Part shown: positions 55,003-63,782 of the stretch, one piece after another | How positions within the stretch are numbered: position 1 is the first letter of the stretch | Layout: each line of letters begins with the position of its first letter | Position numbers and translations under genes: made by a program | Source: Sandaracinus amylolyticus | GTDB lineage: Bacteria > Myxococcota_A > Polyangia > Polyangiales > Sandaracinaceae | Length of the DNA: 64,000 bases | Reading direction: 5' to 3' | Assembly: GCF_021631985.1 (NCBI RefSeq) | Contig: NZ_CP070225.1 | Span: forward strand, 8,494,001 to 8,558,000 | Notes under the pieces: model-generated | The model's database searches: none | What the model was told of the DNA's origin: nothing | The model's input: the letters and a program-made list of their open reading frames with translations, nothing else

Positions 55003-55072
55003 GTGGACCTCACCTCGCTCCCTGGGATCTCTCTCGGAGGCCGGATGTACACCCGGGACCCCGGATCGTCGA

Positions 55073-55501
55073 TCACCGCGGCCAGGACGGCGCCCCGCGC
55101 GCCCGTCGGATCCGCAGCCAGCGCCACGCGAGGGCGGGACGTCGCAGCACGTACGCGAGCACCGGGAGCGGATCGAAGTAGGCACGACGCGAGGTCACGA
55201 TTCCGTCCGTGAGCGTCAGCACGTCGACCGAGTGCCACGACAGCTCGCGCGTGTGGAACGTCATCGAGATCCAGATGCGGTCCTCGCTCGCCGACCACGC
55301 GTGCACCTCGGCCCGCAGATCGGGGAAGAGCGCGAACGTGCGCCGGAACGCGGCGTAGCCCGCTTCGCGTCCGCGCGTGCGGCCCGCGAGCGGCGCGATC
55401 AGCTCGACGTCGGGCGAGAACGCGTCGAGGAAGCGGAACTCATGGGCCGGCGGATCGGCCCAGACGCGGGAGAACCCATCGACGATCGCCTGGGGAGTCA
55501 T
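55073..55501 (-). CDS. SnoaL-like / NTF2-fold protein
   Basis: 142 residues from ATG 55501, with AGGACGAGG upstream. Cone-shaped alpha+beta barrel pattern: MTPQAIVDGFSRVWADPPAH, FLDAFSPDVELIAPLAGRTR, GYAAFRRTFALFPDLRAEVH, IWISMTFHTRELSWHSVDVL, SRRAYFDPLPVLAYVLRRP. The nuclear transport factor 2 fold is used by ketosteroid isomerase, polyketide cyclases and limonene epoxide hydrolases. No catalytic dyad can be assigned with certainty. Likely a small-molecule enzyme or binding protein. Confidence 0.8.
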   Translation of the reverse strand: MTPQAIVDGFSRVWADPPAHEFRFLDAFSPDVELIAPLAGRTRGREAGYAAFRRTFALFPDLRAEVHAWSASEDRIWISMTFHTRELSWHSVDVLTLTDGIVTSRRAYFDPLPVLAYVLRRPALAWRWLRIRRARGAPSWPR

Positions 55502-55523
55502 GCCCTCGTCCTGCACCCCGCGG

Positions 55524-55567
55524 AGCGATGCGTCGAACGCATCGCTCGCATCGGAGCGATGCGCGTT
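55524..55567 (-). terminator. Tandem GCGATGCG hairpins after plsX
   Basis: agcgatgcg-tcgaa-cgcatcgct (9-bp arms, 55524-55546) followed by cgcatcg-gag-cgatgcg. They lie between plsX and the SnoaL-like gene on the minus strand and may terminate plsX. They also overlap the region ahead of the next start. Confidence 0.4.
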
Positions 55568-55576
55568 GCGCATACC

Positions 55577-56596
55577 TCACGCGTTCGCGAGCGCGTTGCG
55601 CATCGCCGTGATCAGGTCGGTGCGCGCGGTGATCGTCGCGACCTTCAGCGCGTTCGCGATCGCGCGCTCGGTGCTGCGCCCGTGCGCCTTGATGCACAGC
55701 CGATCGAACCCGAGGATCGGCACGCCGCCGTACTGCTCCCAGTCCGTGACCTCGCGCACCCGCTGGATCGCCGGCGCGAGCAGCGCGAGCCCCGCCTTGT
55801 AGCGAACGCTCGCCTCGCCGGCCGCGCGCGCGAGGCGCATCACCGTCTCGCTGATGCCCTCGAGCATCTTGAGCACGATGTTCCCGGTGAACCCGCCGGT
55901 GACCACCACGTCCGCGGTGCCGCGCGGGATGTCCATCCCCTCGATGTTCCCGATGAAGTCGATCTGCGTGCTGCGCGACAAGCGCGCGTGCGCCTCGACG
56001 ATCGCCGCGGTGCCCTTGCTCGCCTCGCTGCCGATCGAGAGCAGCGCCACGCGCGGCCGCGGGTTCTTCGAGATGCGCTGCGCGTAGGCCGAGCCCATCA
56101 GCGCGAACGCGACGAGATCGTCGGCGCTCACGTCGAGCGTCAGCCCCGCGTCGAGCAGGAGCGAGAAGGGATCGCGCTTCTCGCCGCGACGTCGCTCGGT
56201 CGGCACCACCGCGCCCAGCGCCGCGCGCCCCACACCCGGCAATCGCTCGAACGTGCGCGCGCACGCGAGCGTCACCGCGCCGGTGTTGCCCGCGCTCACC
56301 AGCACGTCCGCCTCGCCGCTCCTCACGAGCCGCGCCGCCACCAGCACCGACGCGTCGGGACGCGCGTCGAGCGCCTCCTTCGGCTTGTCGTCCATGCGGC
56401 ACACCTCGCTCGCGTGCACCACCCGGACCTTCGACGGGTCGTGCTCGCGGCTCGCGAGGACGGCGCGGATCGCGCCTTCGTCGCCCACCAGCACCAGCTG
56501 CGGCGCGCTCGGCGACCTGCTGATCGTCGCCGCCCCACCGACCGTCGCCTCGGGCCCGTGATCGGAGCCCATCACGTCGAGCGCCACGCGGATCAC
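55577..56596 (-). CDS. plsX: Phosphate acyltransferase PlsX
   Basis: 339 residues. Converts acyl-ACP and phosphate to acyl-phosphate for the PlsY step of phosphatidic acid synthesis. Signatures: VALDVMGSDHGPEATVGGAA, DVLVSAGNTGAVTLAC, FIGNIEGMDIPRGTADVVVT, GGFTGNIVLKMLEGISETVM and WEQYGGVPILGFDRLCIKAH. Full length. Usually next to rpmF and fabH; here it stands apart, divergent from an MFS transporter (59 bases). Confidence 0.95.
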   Translation of the reverse strand: MIRVALDVMGSDHGPEATVGGAATISRSPSAPQLVLVGDEGAIRAVLASREHDPSKVRVVHASEVCRMDDKPKEALDARPDASVLVAARLVRSGEADVLVSAGNTGAVTLACARTFERLPGVGRAALGAVVPTERRRGEKRDPFSLLLDAGLTLDVSADDLVAFALMGSAYAQRISKNPRPRVALLSIGSEASKGTAAIVEAHARLSRSTQIDFIGNIEGMDIPRGTADVVVTGGFTGNIVLKMLEGISETVMRLARAAGEASVRYKAGLALLAPAIQRVREVTDWEQYGGVPILGFDRLCIKAHGRSTERAIANALKVATITARTDLITAMRNALANA

Positions 56597-56655
56597 GATG
56601 CCGAGCGTACACGCCTCGACACGACTCGTGCTGCACGTAGGATGTCGGCCTCCGG

Positions 56656-57867
56656 ATGGGCCTCCTCTTCGTCACCATCTTCAACAGCATCCTCGGCCTC
56701 TCGGTGCTGTTCCCGGTGATCGGCCCGCTCGGTCGCGACCTCGGCCTCTCCGACACCCAGATCGGCGCCCTCTCGACGAGCTACGCGCTGATGCAGCTCC
56801 TGCTCTCGCCGTGGTGGGGCAAGCGCAGCGAGACCGCGGGCCGCAAGAAGATCCTGCTCGTCGGCGTGTGCGGCTTCGCGCTCGCGTTCGGGCTGCTCGG
56901 CACGGCCGCGGAGATCGGCCGCATGGACGTCGTGCCGCCGCTCGCGCTCTTCGCGCTGATGCTCGGCGCGCGCGTCATCGGCGGCGCGTTCGCGAGCGCG
57001 ATGTTGCCCACCGCGCAGGCCTACGCCGCGGATCTCACGACGCGCGAGAACCGCACCTCGGGCATGGCGGTGATCGGCGCGGCGTTCGGCCTCGCGATCA
57101 TCTTCGGCCCGGTGATCGGCGGCACCCTCGCGCACTTCTTCGGGCTCACCGCGCCGATCTGGTTCTCCACCGCGTTCGGCGCGCTCAACGCGCTGCTCGT
57201 GTGGTGGCGCCTGCCCGAGCCGCCGCGACGCGACGCGAGCGAGCGCCCGCCGGTGCGCCTCGGCGACGTCGCGCGCCGTGCGTGGCCGCTCCTGCTCGTC
57301 GCCGCGGTGACCACCGGCGCGACCGTGCTGATGGAGCAGACGGTCGCGTTCCTGGTGGAGGATCGACTGCACCTCACGCGCGAGGACACGCCGCTGTGGA
57401 TGGGCGGCGCGCTCTTCGTCTACGGCGTGGTCGCGGTCGCGGTGCAGGGTGGGCTCGCGCGGCGGATGCGCGTCGCGCCGACGACGCTGGTGATCGCAGG
57501 ACTGCCGATCACGATCGCGGGCCTCGTCACGCTGATGCTCGCGCGCGAGTACGGATGGATCGTGGTCGGCATGGGCCTGCAGGGCTTCGGTCAGGGGCTG
57601 GCGCTGCCGGGGGTGACCAGCGCGATGTCGCTCGCGGTGAGCGACGACGAGCAGGGCCAGGTCGCGGGCCTCAACAACAGCGCGCAGGGGCTCGGGCGCC
57701 TCTTCGGCCCGCTGGTGGGCACCGCGCTCTACGAGCTCGACCAGGAGCTGCCCTACGGCACCGGCGCGGCGCTGATCGGCATCGCGCTGCTCTTCGTCGC
57801 GGCGAGCCCCCAGATGCGCGCGATCGCGCGCCGCCATCGCGAGGATGCGACGCCCGAAGTGGGCTGA
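56656..57867 (+). CDS. MFS transporter
   Basis: 403 residues, 12 transmembrane helices in two halves of six. The loop 2-3 motif A is present (SPWWGKRSETAGRKKILLVG) and PEPPRRDASERPP forms the central cytoplasmic loop. LGARVIGGAFASAMLPTAQA and GLGMGLQ-like helix ends fit drug:H+ antiporter-1 type exporters. Substrate unknown. The gene is followed 3 bases after its stop by a copy of the 90-bp repeat and then nhaA. A TAGGAT box about 9-14 bases before the ATG may be its -10. Confidence 0.88.
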   Translation: MGLLFVTIFNSILGLSVLFPVIGPLGRDLGLSDTQIGALSTSYALMQLLLSPWWGKRSETAGRKKILLVGVCGFALAFGLLGTAAEIGRMDVVPPLALFALMLGARVIGGAFASAMLPTAQAYAADLTTRENRTSGMAVIGAAFGLAIIFGPVIGGTLAHFFGLTAPIWFSTAFGALNALLVWWRLPEPPRRDASERPPVRLGDVARRAWPLLLVAAVTTGATVLMEQTVAFLVEDRLHLTREDTPLWMGGALFVYGVVAVAVQGGLARRMRVAPTTLVIAGLPITIAGLVTLMLAREYGWIVVGMGLQGFGQGLALPGVTSAMSLAVSDDEQGQVAGLNNSAQGLGRLFGPLVGTALYELDQELPYGTGAALIGIALLFVAASPQMRAIARRHREDATPEVG

Positions 57868-57870
57868 CGC

Positions 57871-57960
57871 GTGTCCCAAATCGGCTCGCCGACGGAGGGC
57901 CCTCCCGTCCGCGTGCGCCGCACGCTCCCGTGCGGGTCCTCCGCCAGCGAGCACTCCAGC
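57871..57960 (+). repeat. 90-bp dispersed repeat, copy 2
   Basis: 81 of 90 positions identical to 17461-17550, no gaps. Begins 3 bases after the MFS stop codon. In this copy the downstream frame does not feed a CDS, supporting a nucleic-acid role. The rest of the 229-base interval to nhaA contains a weak hairpin (gccgccagccgctccg) but no gene. Confidence 0.75.
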
Positions 57961-58096
57961 CGAGGTTGCCGCGCCTCCGCGCGTCGGCTATTCGTGATCG
58001 CTCGTTCCACAACTCGTCGGGTGCGGTGTCGCCACCGCAGGTCACCCCGGCTGGTCGGGCCGCCAGCCGCTCCGAGCCTCGTGCTCGCGGAGCGGC

Positions 58097-59503
58097 ATGT
58101 CCCGATCGACCGATCCTCGCCCAACGCCCACGTCCGCCGCCGCGCCGCCCGAGGCATGGCCCCCGATCCGCCGCGCGGTGCGCACCGTGACGCGGCCCGT
58201 CGAAGCGTTCCTCGCGACCGAGGTCGCGAGCGGCGCGATCCTCCTGGTCGCGACCATCGCTGCGCTCGTCTGGGCGAACTCGCCGTGGGCGGATCGTTAT
58301 CACGCGCTCTGGGCGACGCCGATCGGCGCACACCTCGGCGCCACGACGATCGAGGTGACGCTCCACTTCGTCGTGAACGAAGCGCTGATGACGTTCTTCT
58401 TCTTCGTCGTCGGCCTCGAGATCCGCCGCGAGATCGCGCGAGGCGAGCTGAGCGAGCCGCGTCGCGCCGCGCTCCCGCTCGCGGCCGCGCTCGGCGGGAT
58501 GATCGCGCCCGCGCTCGTCTATCTCGCGCTCAACGCGGAGCGCCCGACCGCGTCGGGCTGGGGCGTCCCGATGGCGACCGACATCGCGTTCGCGGTCGGC
58601 GTGCTCACGCTGCTGCGCGATCGTGTGAGCCCGGGCCTGCGCATCCTCCTGCTCGCGCTCGCGGTGATCGACGACGTCGGCGCGATCCTGGTGATCGGGG
58701 TCTTCTACTCGTCGGGCTTCGAAGCGAGCGGGCTCGCGACCGCGGCGCTCGGCGTGGTCGGGATCTCGTTGCTGCAGGCCGCGGGCGCGCGGCGCGCGCT
58801 GGCGTACGCGATCCCCGCGGCGGCCGTGTGGCAGGGCCTCCACGCAGCGGGCGTGCACGCGACGCTCGCCGGCGTGATCGTCGGCCTGATGACGCCGACC
58901 CGCGCATGGTTCGGCAGCGCGGAGCTCGTCGCGGCGGCGCAGCGCGCGGCCGAGGCGGTGGGCGACCACGGGCACGACGCGGTCGCCGAGCACCTCGAGG
59001 CACTCGATCGTGCGCGTCGCGAGGCGATGGCGCCGGTCGACTCGCTCCAGCACGCGTTCCACCGCTGGGTCGCGTTCCTCGTGATGCCGCTCTTCGCGTT
59101 CGCGAACGCCGGCGTGAGCATCGGCGCGACCGAGATCGCAGGAGACGCCGCGTGGATGGCGTGGGGCATCGTGATCGGGCTCGTCGCGGGCAAGACGATC
59201 GGCATCGCGGGGGGCAGCTGGCTCGCGGTGCGCATCGGGCTCGCGGCGCTGCCGCGCGGCGTGAGCTGGCGCGGCGTGCTCACGGTCGCGATGGTCGGCG
59301 GCATCGGCTTCACGATGAGCCTCTTCGTCGCCGAGCTCGCGTTCGACGATGCGCTGCTCGAGGGGGCGAAGCTCGCGATCCTGGTCGGGTCGATCACCGC
59401 CGCGGCGCTGGGGCTCGGGTTCGGGCGCGCCGCGCTGACGCGCAGCGCCGGCGTCGATCGAGCGCACACCGAGTCCGAGGCCGAAGCCTCGACGGTGCAG
59501 TGA
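58097..59503 (+). CDS. nhaA: Na+/H+ antiporter NhaA
   Basis: 468 residues. Twelve helices with the family-defining residues: ion-binding pair D192-D193 (AVIDDVGAILVIG), D162 in MATDIAFAVGVL, the early AFLATEVASGAILLVATIAA and NEALMTFFFFVVGLEIRREI. Exchanges two protons for one sodium, important at alkaline pH or high salt, which would suit a marine or halotolerant ancestry. C-terminal tail of about 35 residues is polar. ATG 58097 chosen by the usual NhaA length plus a Pro-rich N terminus. Confidence 0.95.
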   Translation: MSRSTDPRPTPTSAAAPPEAWPPIRRAVRTVTRPVEAFLATEVASGAILLVATIAALVWANSPWADRYHALWATPIGAHLGATTIEVTLHFVVNEALMTFFFFVVGLEIRREIARGELSEPRRAALPLAAALGGMIAPALVYLALNAERPTASGWGVPMATDIAFAVGVLTLLRDRVSPGLRILLLALAVIDDVGAILVIGVFYSSGFEASGLATAALGVVGISLLQAAGARRALAYAIPAAAVWQGLHAAGVHATLAGVIVGLMTPTRAWFGSAELVAAAQRAAEAVGDHGHDAVAEHLEALDRARREAMAPVDSLQHAFHRWVAFLVMPLFAFANAGVSIGATEIAGDAAWMAWGIVIGLVAGKTIGIAGGSWLAVRIGLAALPRGVSWRGVLTVAMVGGIGFTMSLFVAELAFDDALLEGAKLAILVGSITAAALGLGFGRAALTRSAGVDRAHTESEAEASTVQ

Positions 59504-60073
59504 TCACTGCGCGAAGAGCCAGTCGAACGCGAGCGCCGCGATCGCGATCACCGGGACGAGCCCGAGCATCGAGCCCGCGAGGTAGTCGCGGAACCGCACC
59601 TTGCTCATCGCGAGCGCGTAGTTGAGCGCGGGGAGCATCTGCACGAGCAGGCGCAGCACCGCGATCGTGATCACGGGCCGCGCATCGAGGTGCGCCAGCA
59701 TGCGCTTGAGCAGCGGTCGCTCGACGTCGCCCAGCGGCTGACCGCCGACCATCCGCACCACGTAGAACGAGACCGTAAGCGACACCAGCGCGCCCACCAT
59801 GCCCGCGGCGAAGCCCGTGACCGGCCCGTACGCGAGGATCGCCGCCGCGACGAACACCATGCCCGGCACGTGCACCAGCTCGCCGACCGCGAACATCGCG
59901 AGGTACGCGAAGAACCCGAGCGCGCCGAGCTCGAGCATCGTCGCCTGGATGCGCTCGCGCGTGAGGTGCTCGGTCACGCCGGTCGCGTGACCGATCGCGA
60001 TCAGCGTGACCGTGAGCGCGATCAGCGCGCCGATGCGCAGCCACTTCGTGCGCGCTGCGTTCGTCTCGCTCAC
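59504..60073 (-). CDS. TVP38/TMEM64 (VTT/DedA-like) membrane protein
   Basis: 189 residues from GTG 60073, overlapping the upstream stop (GTGA). Five or so helices. VTT signatures: GFFAYLAMFAVGELVHVPGM then VFVAAAILAYGPVTGFAAGM, and LRLLVQMLPALNYALAMSKV with the FRDYLAGSMLGLVP ending. Related DedA proteins flip polyprenyl-phosphate or phospholipids. Usual F/GxxxR/E motif is modified here. Third gene of a coupled operon with a thioesterase and a lipoprotein. Confidence 0.85.
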   Translation of the reverse strand: MSETNAARTKWLRIGALIALTVTLIAIGHATGVTEHLTRERIQATMLELGALGFFAYLAMFAVGELVHVPGMVFVAAAILAYGPVTGFAAGMVGALVSLTVSFYVVRMVGGQPLGDVERPLLKRMLAHLDARPVITIAVLRLLVQMLPALNYALAMSKVRFRDYLAGSMLGLVPVIAIAALAFDWLFAQ

Positions 60074-60498
60074 GGCAGTGCGTAGCTGCCCGTCGCGTGC
60101 GCGACGAGCGGTCCATCGGCGCTCGAGATCTCGATCGTGCCCACCGCGATGCGTCGCCCCACGCGCAGCACCGTCGCGCGGCCGATCAGATCGCGCGCCT
60201 CGGGCTTGCGAAGGAAGTGGATCGACAGATCGCTCGTCACGGCGAGCGGCTGCATCCCGATGCGCGTCAGCACCGCGGCGTAGAGCGCGGTGTCGGCGAG
60301 CGTCATCATCGTGGGCCCGTTGATGGTCCCGCCCGCGCGCAGCTGCTGCTCGGAGAACAGCAACCGAATGGTTGCGGTTCCCCAGCCGAGCTCCTGCACC
60401 CGGAACGGCAGGAGGCGCGTGAGCGGGATCGTCTCGTGGATCAGCGCCTCGAACTCCGCGGCCTCGATGCGCGGCCGCTCGTCACCCGGCTCGCTCAC
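60070..60498 (-). CDS. PaaI-like hotdog thioesterase
   Basis: 142 residues from GTG 60498, overlapping the upstream stop (GTGA). Hotdog fold: LLPFRVQELGWGTATIRLLF, then the catalytic helix region GTINGPTMMTLADTALYAAV, and VTSDLSIHFLRKPEARDLIG. PaaI-family enzymes hydrolyse acyl- or aryl-CoA. The substrate is not visible and the neighbours (lipoprotein, VTT protein) give no pathway. Translationally coupled on both sides. Confidence 0.88.
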   Translation of the reverse strand: MSEPGDERPRIEAAEFEALIHETIPLTRLLPFRVQELGWGTATIRLLFSEQQLRAGGTINGPTMMTLADTALYAAVLTRIGMQPLAVTSDLSIHFLRKPEARDLIGRATVLRVGRRIAVGTIEISSADGPLVAHATGSYALP

Positions 60499-62477
60499 GA
60501 TCCCGTGCACTCCCCGGCGAGCTCGATCGACATCACGCGCGGCGCGACCCGGCGATCCATCGTGACGAGCCGGATCTCCACCTCGATGATGCGCCCCTGC
60601 GGGATGGGCCCCGGCGGGCTCGCGAAATTCGCGATCGGCGCGGGGAAGGGCCCGATGAACGTCGCGGCCTCGACCTCCTCGGGCGTGTTGCCGACGCGCA
60701 CCCAGAGCGTGACCTCGGTGCTCGCCGGGATCTCCGCGTTCACGCGCGCGCCGAGCCAGCGCTGCGATCCGAACTCGCCCGCCTCGCACCCCGTCTGGCG
60801 GAAGCGATAACGACCGCGCGGCTCGGCGAACACGTTGAGCCCGAACCCGATGAAGTCGCTGTAGGTGTAGGGCGAGCGACCCACGCCGTGCTCGATCCAC
60901 GTGTTCGTCATCGGATCGAAGCGCGCGGCCGAGTTCGTGCCTTGGCACACCGCCCACACCGAGCCGTCGAACGACACGCCCACGCCGACGGGCGCGCGAC
61001 CGGTCGGGATGTGATGCGTCGTGACGTGCGAGAGATCGGTGAGGCGCAGCTGCTCCACGCGATCACTCGCGGCCCCGCTGATGCTCTGCTGCTCGTGGCT
61101 GATGCCGACCCAGAGGAACTCCTCGTCGGCGGCGAGCCCGCGCGGCGAGCCGGTGCTCGGGAAGGACGCGGTCTCCCAGGTGTCGGTCGCCGGGAGATAG
61201 CGGAGGATCGGCGGGTCGCTCGCGCTGCTCGCGATGTAGATGCGCCCGTCACCGTCGACCGTGATGCCGTAGGGATAGAGGCTCGGCGGCCACCCCGCGC
61301 CTCCCGGCACCGGCGAGGCCATCGTGAACGTCGTGCCCGTCGCGTCGACGTAGCCGAGGATGTCGCGCCGCCCGCTGCGATCGACGAACCAGATGCGGCC
61401 CATCGAGTCCGACGTGGCGCCGTACGGGTTCAGGCCGTTGATCGGAAGGCATTCGCCGCGCAGCGCGCCGGTGGCGGAGTCGATGCGACACGCCTGCGAC
61501 GTGTTGAACAGGCCGACCCACACATCACCGACCAGCGCGTCCGGCGGCGCGACGCCGATCGTCAGCGCGCGCGGGACCGCGTTGACGCCGCCGACCGGAA
61601 CGGTCCACAGGATGCACTCGTCGTCGATGCCGACGAACTCCGCGGTCCCCTCGTTGATCGTGCCGTCGCCGTTCAGATCGCGCGACGTGTCGATCACGCC
61701 GTTCGCGTTGCGGTCGATGCAGTCCTCTTCGCGGTTCGCGTACTTCGTGACCGTGCCCTGCGAGTGGAACGCGCGGTTCGCGACGTACGCGTCGAAGTTC
61801 TGATCGACCGCGGTGCGCGATGGACAGTTGCCGCCCGGGCTGGTCCACGCGCACGGCTCGCTCGCGGGTCGCACGCCCGCCGGCGCGGCCGCGCCGATCG
61901 TCGGATAGCGCGCGAGCTCGCGGTTGGTGCGCGAGTCCATCTTGCTCACGGTGCCGTCGTCCATGTTGGCGACCCACACCGAGAACGACGTCGCCTCGGT
62001 GCGTCCGAGCGTGAGCGCGCCCGAGGGATCGACGATCACGCCCTCGGAGTTCGTCCCGTCGGGCGCCCATCCGCCGGGCCCGGGGATCGTCTCGACGTCG
62101 CACGAGGGACTGCACGAGCCGCCGCAGATCTCCACGAGCCCTTCGTCGGTGCGGGTGTCGCAGTCGTTGTCGACTCCGTCGCAGCGCTCGGGCCCGCCGC
62201 GCGTCTCGTCCGTGTCGTCGCAGTCGACGTCGGAGCAGCGCCCGTCGCCGTCGAAGTCGACGCAGGTGCCGCCGCCGGAGTCGCCCCCATCGAGCCCGGG
62301 GCGCGCGCCGTCGGTGCGCGAGACGCACGTGCCGTCGATGCACTCCTGCGTGCTGCGGCAGTCGCTCGCGCTCTCGCAGGCCGCGCCGGGCGGATCACCA
62401 CCGCAGTCGCACCCCACCAGCAGCGAGCACATCAGCGAAATGGTTGCGAGCGCACGGAGCGCGGGACTGCGATGCAT
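60495..62477 (-). CDS. Streptogramin-lyase-like beta-propeller lipoprotein with MopE-type motif
   Basis: 660 residues from ATG 62477. Lipobox SLLVGC near residue 23, then Cys-rich EGF-like modules (CESASDCRSTQECIDGTC) and a metal-binding stretch (DFDGDGRCSDVDCDDTDE, ERCDGVDNDCDTRTDEG) typical of the MopE/PF11617 Asp-Cys motif frequent in Myxococcota. From about residue 130 a Vgb-like propeller: SVWVANMDDGTVSKMDSRTN, GDVWVGLFNTSQACRIDSAT, YPYGITVDGDGRIYIASSAS, GVGVSFDGSVWAVCQGTNSA. Surface lipoprotein. A TACCGT box 7 bases from the ATG suggests a leaderless message. Confidence 0.85.
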   Translation of the reverse strand: MHRSPALRALATISLMCSLLVGCDCGGDPPGAACESASDCRSTQECIDGTCVSRTDGARPGLDGGDSGGGTCVDFDGDGRCSDVDCDDTDETRGGPERCDGVDNDCDTRTDEGLVEICGGSCSPSCDVETIPGPGGWAPDGTNSEGVIVDPSGALTLGRTEATSFSVWVANMDDGTVSKMDSRTNRELARYPTIGAAAPAGVRPASEPCAWTSPGGNCPSRTAVDQNFDAYVANRAFHSQGTVTKYANREEDCIDRNANGVIDTSRDLNGDGTINEGTAEFVGIDDECILWTVPVGGVNAVPRALTIGVAPPDALVGDVWVGLFNTSQACRIDSATGALRGECLPINGLNPYGATSDSMGRIWFVDRSGRRDILGYVDATGTTFTMASPVPGGAGWPPSLYPYGITVDGDGRIYIASSASDPPILRYLPATDTWETASFPSTGSPRGLAADEEFLWVGISHEQQSISGAASDRVEQLRLTDLSHVTTHHIPTGRAPVGVGVSFDGSVWAVCQGTNSAARFDPMTNTWIEHGVGRSPYTYSDFIGFGLNVFAEPRGRYRFRQTGCEAGEFGSQRWLGARVNAEIPASTEVTLWVRVGNTPEEVEAATFIGPFPAPIANFASPPGPIPQGRIIEVEIRLVTMDRRVAPRVMSIELAGECTGS

Positions 62478-62484
62478 GAGGAAA

Positions 62485-62490
62485 ACGGTA
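62485..62490 (-). promoter_or_regulatory. TACCGT -10-like box (leaderless)
   Basis: On the minus strand TACCGT, 7 bases, then ATG 62477. Same spacing class as the other leaderless boxes in the window. Confidence 0.45.
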
Positions 62491-62547
62491 CCAGAACGCG
62501 CGCGCTCGCTGTGAAGACGGAGCGCGCTTTTCGTCGGGCGATCCCCG

Positions 62548-62553
62548 TATAGT
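62548..62553 (+). promoter_or_regulatory. TATAGT -10-like box (leaderless)
   Basis: TATAGT, 8 bases, then ATG 62562 of the receptor-linked lipoprotein. The 84-base divergent region therefore holds two back-to-back leaderless promoters. Confidence 0.5.
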
Positions 62554-62561
62554 CGCCGGCG

Positions 62562-63782
62562 ATGCACGGCTCGCGCTTCGACACACGGACGCTCGGATGG
62601 ATGGTCCTCGGCGGAGCGCTCTCGCTCCTCGGATGCGGTGACGACGACGACGGCACCACCGAGGTCGACGCGTCGACACCGATCGACGCATGGACCGCGC
62701 CCGTCGATGCGCCGATGGTCGACGCCGGCGGCGAGACGTGCACACCGTTCCCCGGCGACTACACCCCGCGCGTCTCGATGTCGTCGACCGACGAGTGGCC
62801 GCCCTGCGTGTCCGACGTCGGCACCTACGCGCGCATCGAGCCGACGATCTCGACCATCGCGCGCGTCGAGGCGTACGACACGATCTTCGCGCCGAGCGGT
62901 CTGCTCGTGGGCGATCCGAGCGCGAGCGCGTTCACCGACGCGCGCACCGTCTACGAGACCAGCGAGGGCCTCGGCTCGCGCGTCATCCGCCGCACCGACG
63001 AGCACGTCACCGCGCCCGATCCCAACGACTGCCGCATGGGCTCGGTGATCGCGGCGGCGCCCGAGTACTGCGTGGGCCCGACGCAGCTCGCGCCGATCGT
63101 GCGTGAGGGCTTCGCGGCGGGCATGACCGGCGGCGCGGGCGAGCCGCTGCGGGTGCACGCCGCGCGCATCGACGCCGCGCTCACCTGGTTCCTCTACGTC
63201 TCGCCGTACAAGGAGAGCCTCACCTGCACGAGCACCGCGCGCGACTGCGACTCGGCGTGGGCGTACTACACGGGTGGCGTCGAGGAGCGCAGCGGCGGGC
63301 TCGGCATGGCGCGCCTGGTGCGCGGGCTCGACGAGGAGACCCACGATCGCATCTGGGACGCGCTGCTCGCGGTGCGCTGCTGGCGCGACCTCGATCCCGA
63401 GCCGGTCTCGAGCGAGCGGCTCGACCTGCGGGATCGCGCGCGCGCCCAGCTCGATCGCGCGATGGATCGCGGCATGGCGCTGGTGATCGCGGATCGCCTG
63501 CGGCGCATGGAGGCGAGCACGGGCGACGAGCAGCTCGCGCACTTCGCGTGGGCGCGCGTGATCCTCGGATCGCTCGCGCAGCGCACGATCCCGAGCCCCG
63601 ATCCCGGCGGCACCGACATCGTGGTGCCGGCGCGGGCGTCGCTCGCGGATCGCATGCTGCGCGCGCGCAGCGCGGATCTCGCGGACCTCGTCGCGAGCGA
63701 GATCGACGGCGCGAGCGCGCCCGGCGACGTCGACGTCGACGCGATCGTGGAGATGCTCGAGTCCGCGTTCCCGTGCGCGTGA
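62562..63782 (+). CDS. Lipoprotein upstream of a TonB-dependent receptor
   Basis: 406 residues. Lipobox LSLLGC near residue 25, followed by DDDD and an Asp/Ala/Thr linker. The folded part is helical with several Cys (CTPFPGDYTP, PPCVSDVG, LTCTSTARDCDSAWAYYTGG, LLAVRCWRDLD) and VREGFAAGMTGGAGEPLRVH. The helical layout and coupling (GTGA) to a TonB-dependent receptor recall imelysin/EfeO-like metal-acquisition lipoproteins, but the GxHxxE motif is absent, so I leave the family open. Probably substrate capture for the receptor. Confidence 0.7.
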   Translation: MHGSRFDTRTLGWMVLGGALSLLGCGDDDDGTTEVDASTPIDAWTAPVDAPMVDAGGETCTPFPGDYTPRVSMSSTDEWPPCVSDVGTYARIEPTISTIARVEAYDTIFAPSGLLVGDPSASAFTDARTVYETSEGLGSRVIRRTDEHVTAPDPNDCRMGSVIAAAPEYCVGPTQLAPIVREGFAAGMTGGAGEPLRVHAARIDAALTWFLYVSPYKESLTCTSTARDCDSAWAYYTGGVEERSGGLGMARLVRGLDEETHDRIWDALLAVRCWRDLDPEPVSSERLDLRDRARAQLDRAMDRGMALVIADRLRRMEASTGDEQLAHFAWARVILGSLAQRTIPSPDPGGTDIVVPARASLADRMLRARSADLADLVASEIDGASAPGDVDVDAIVEMLESAFPCA

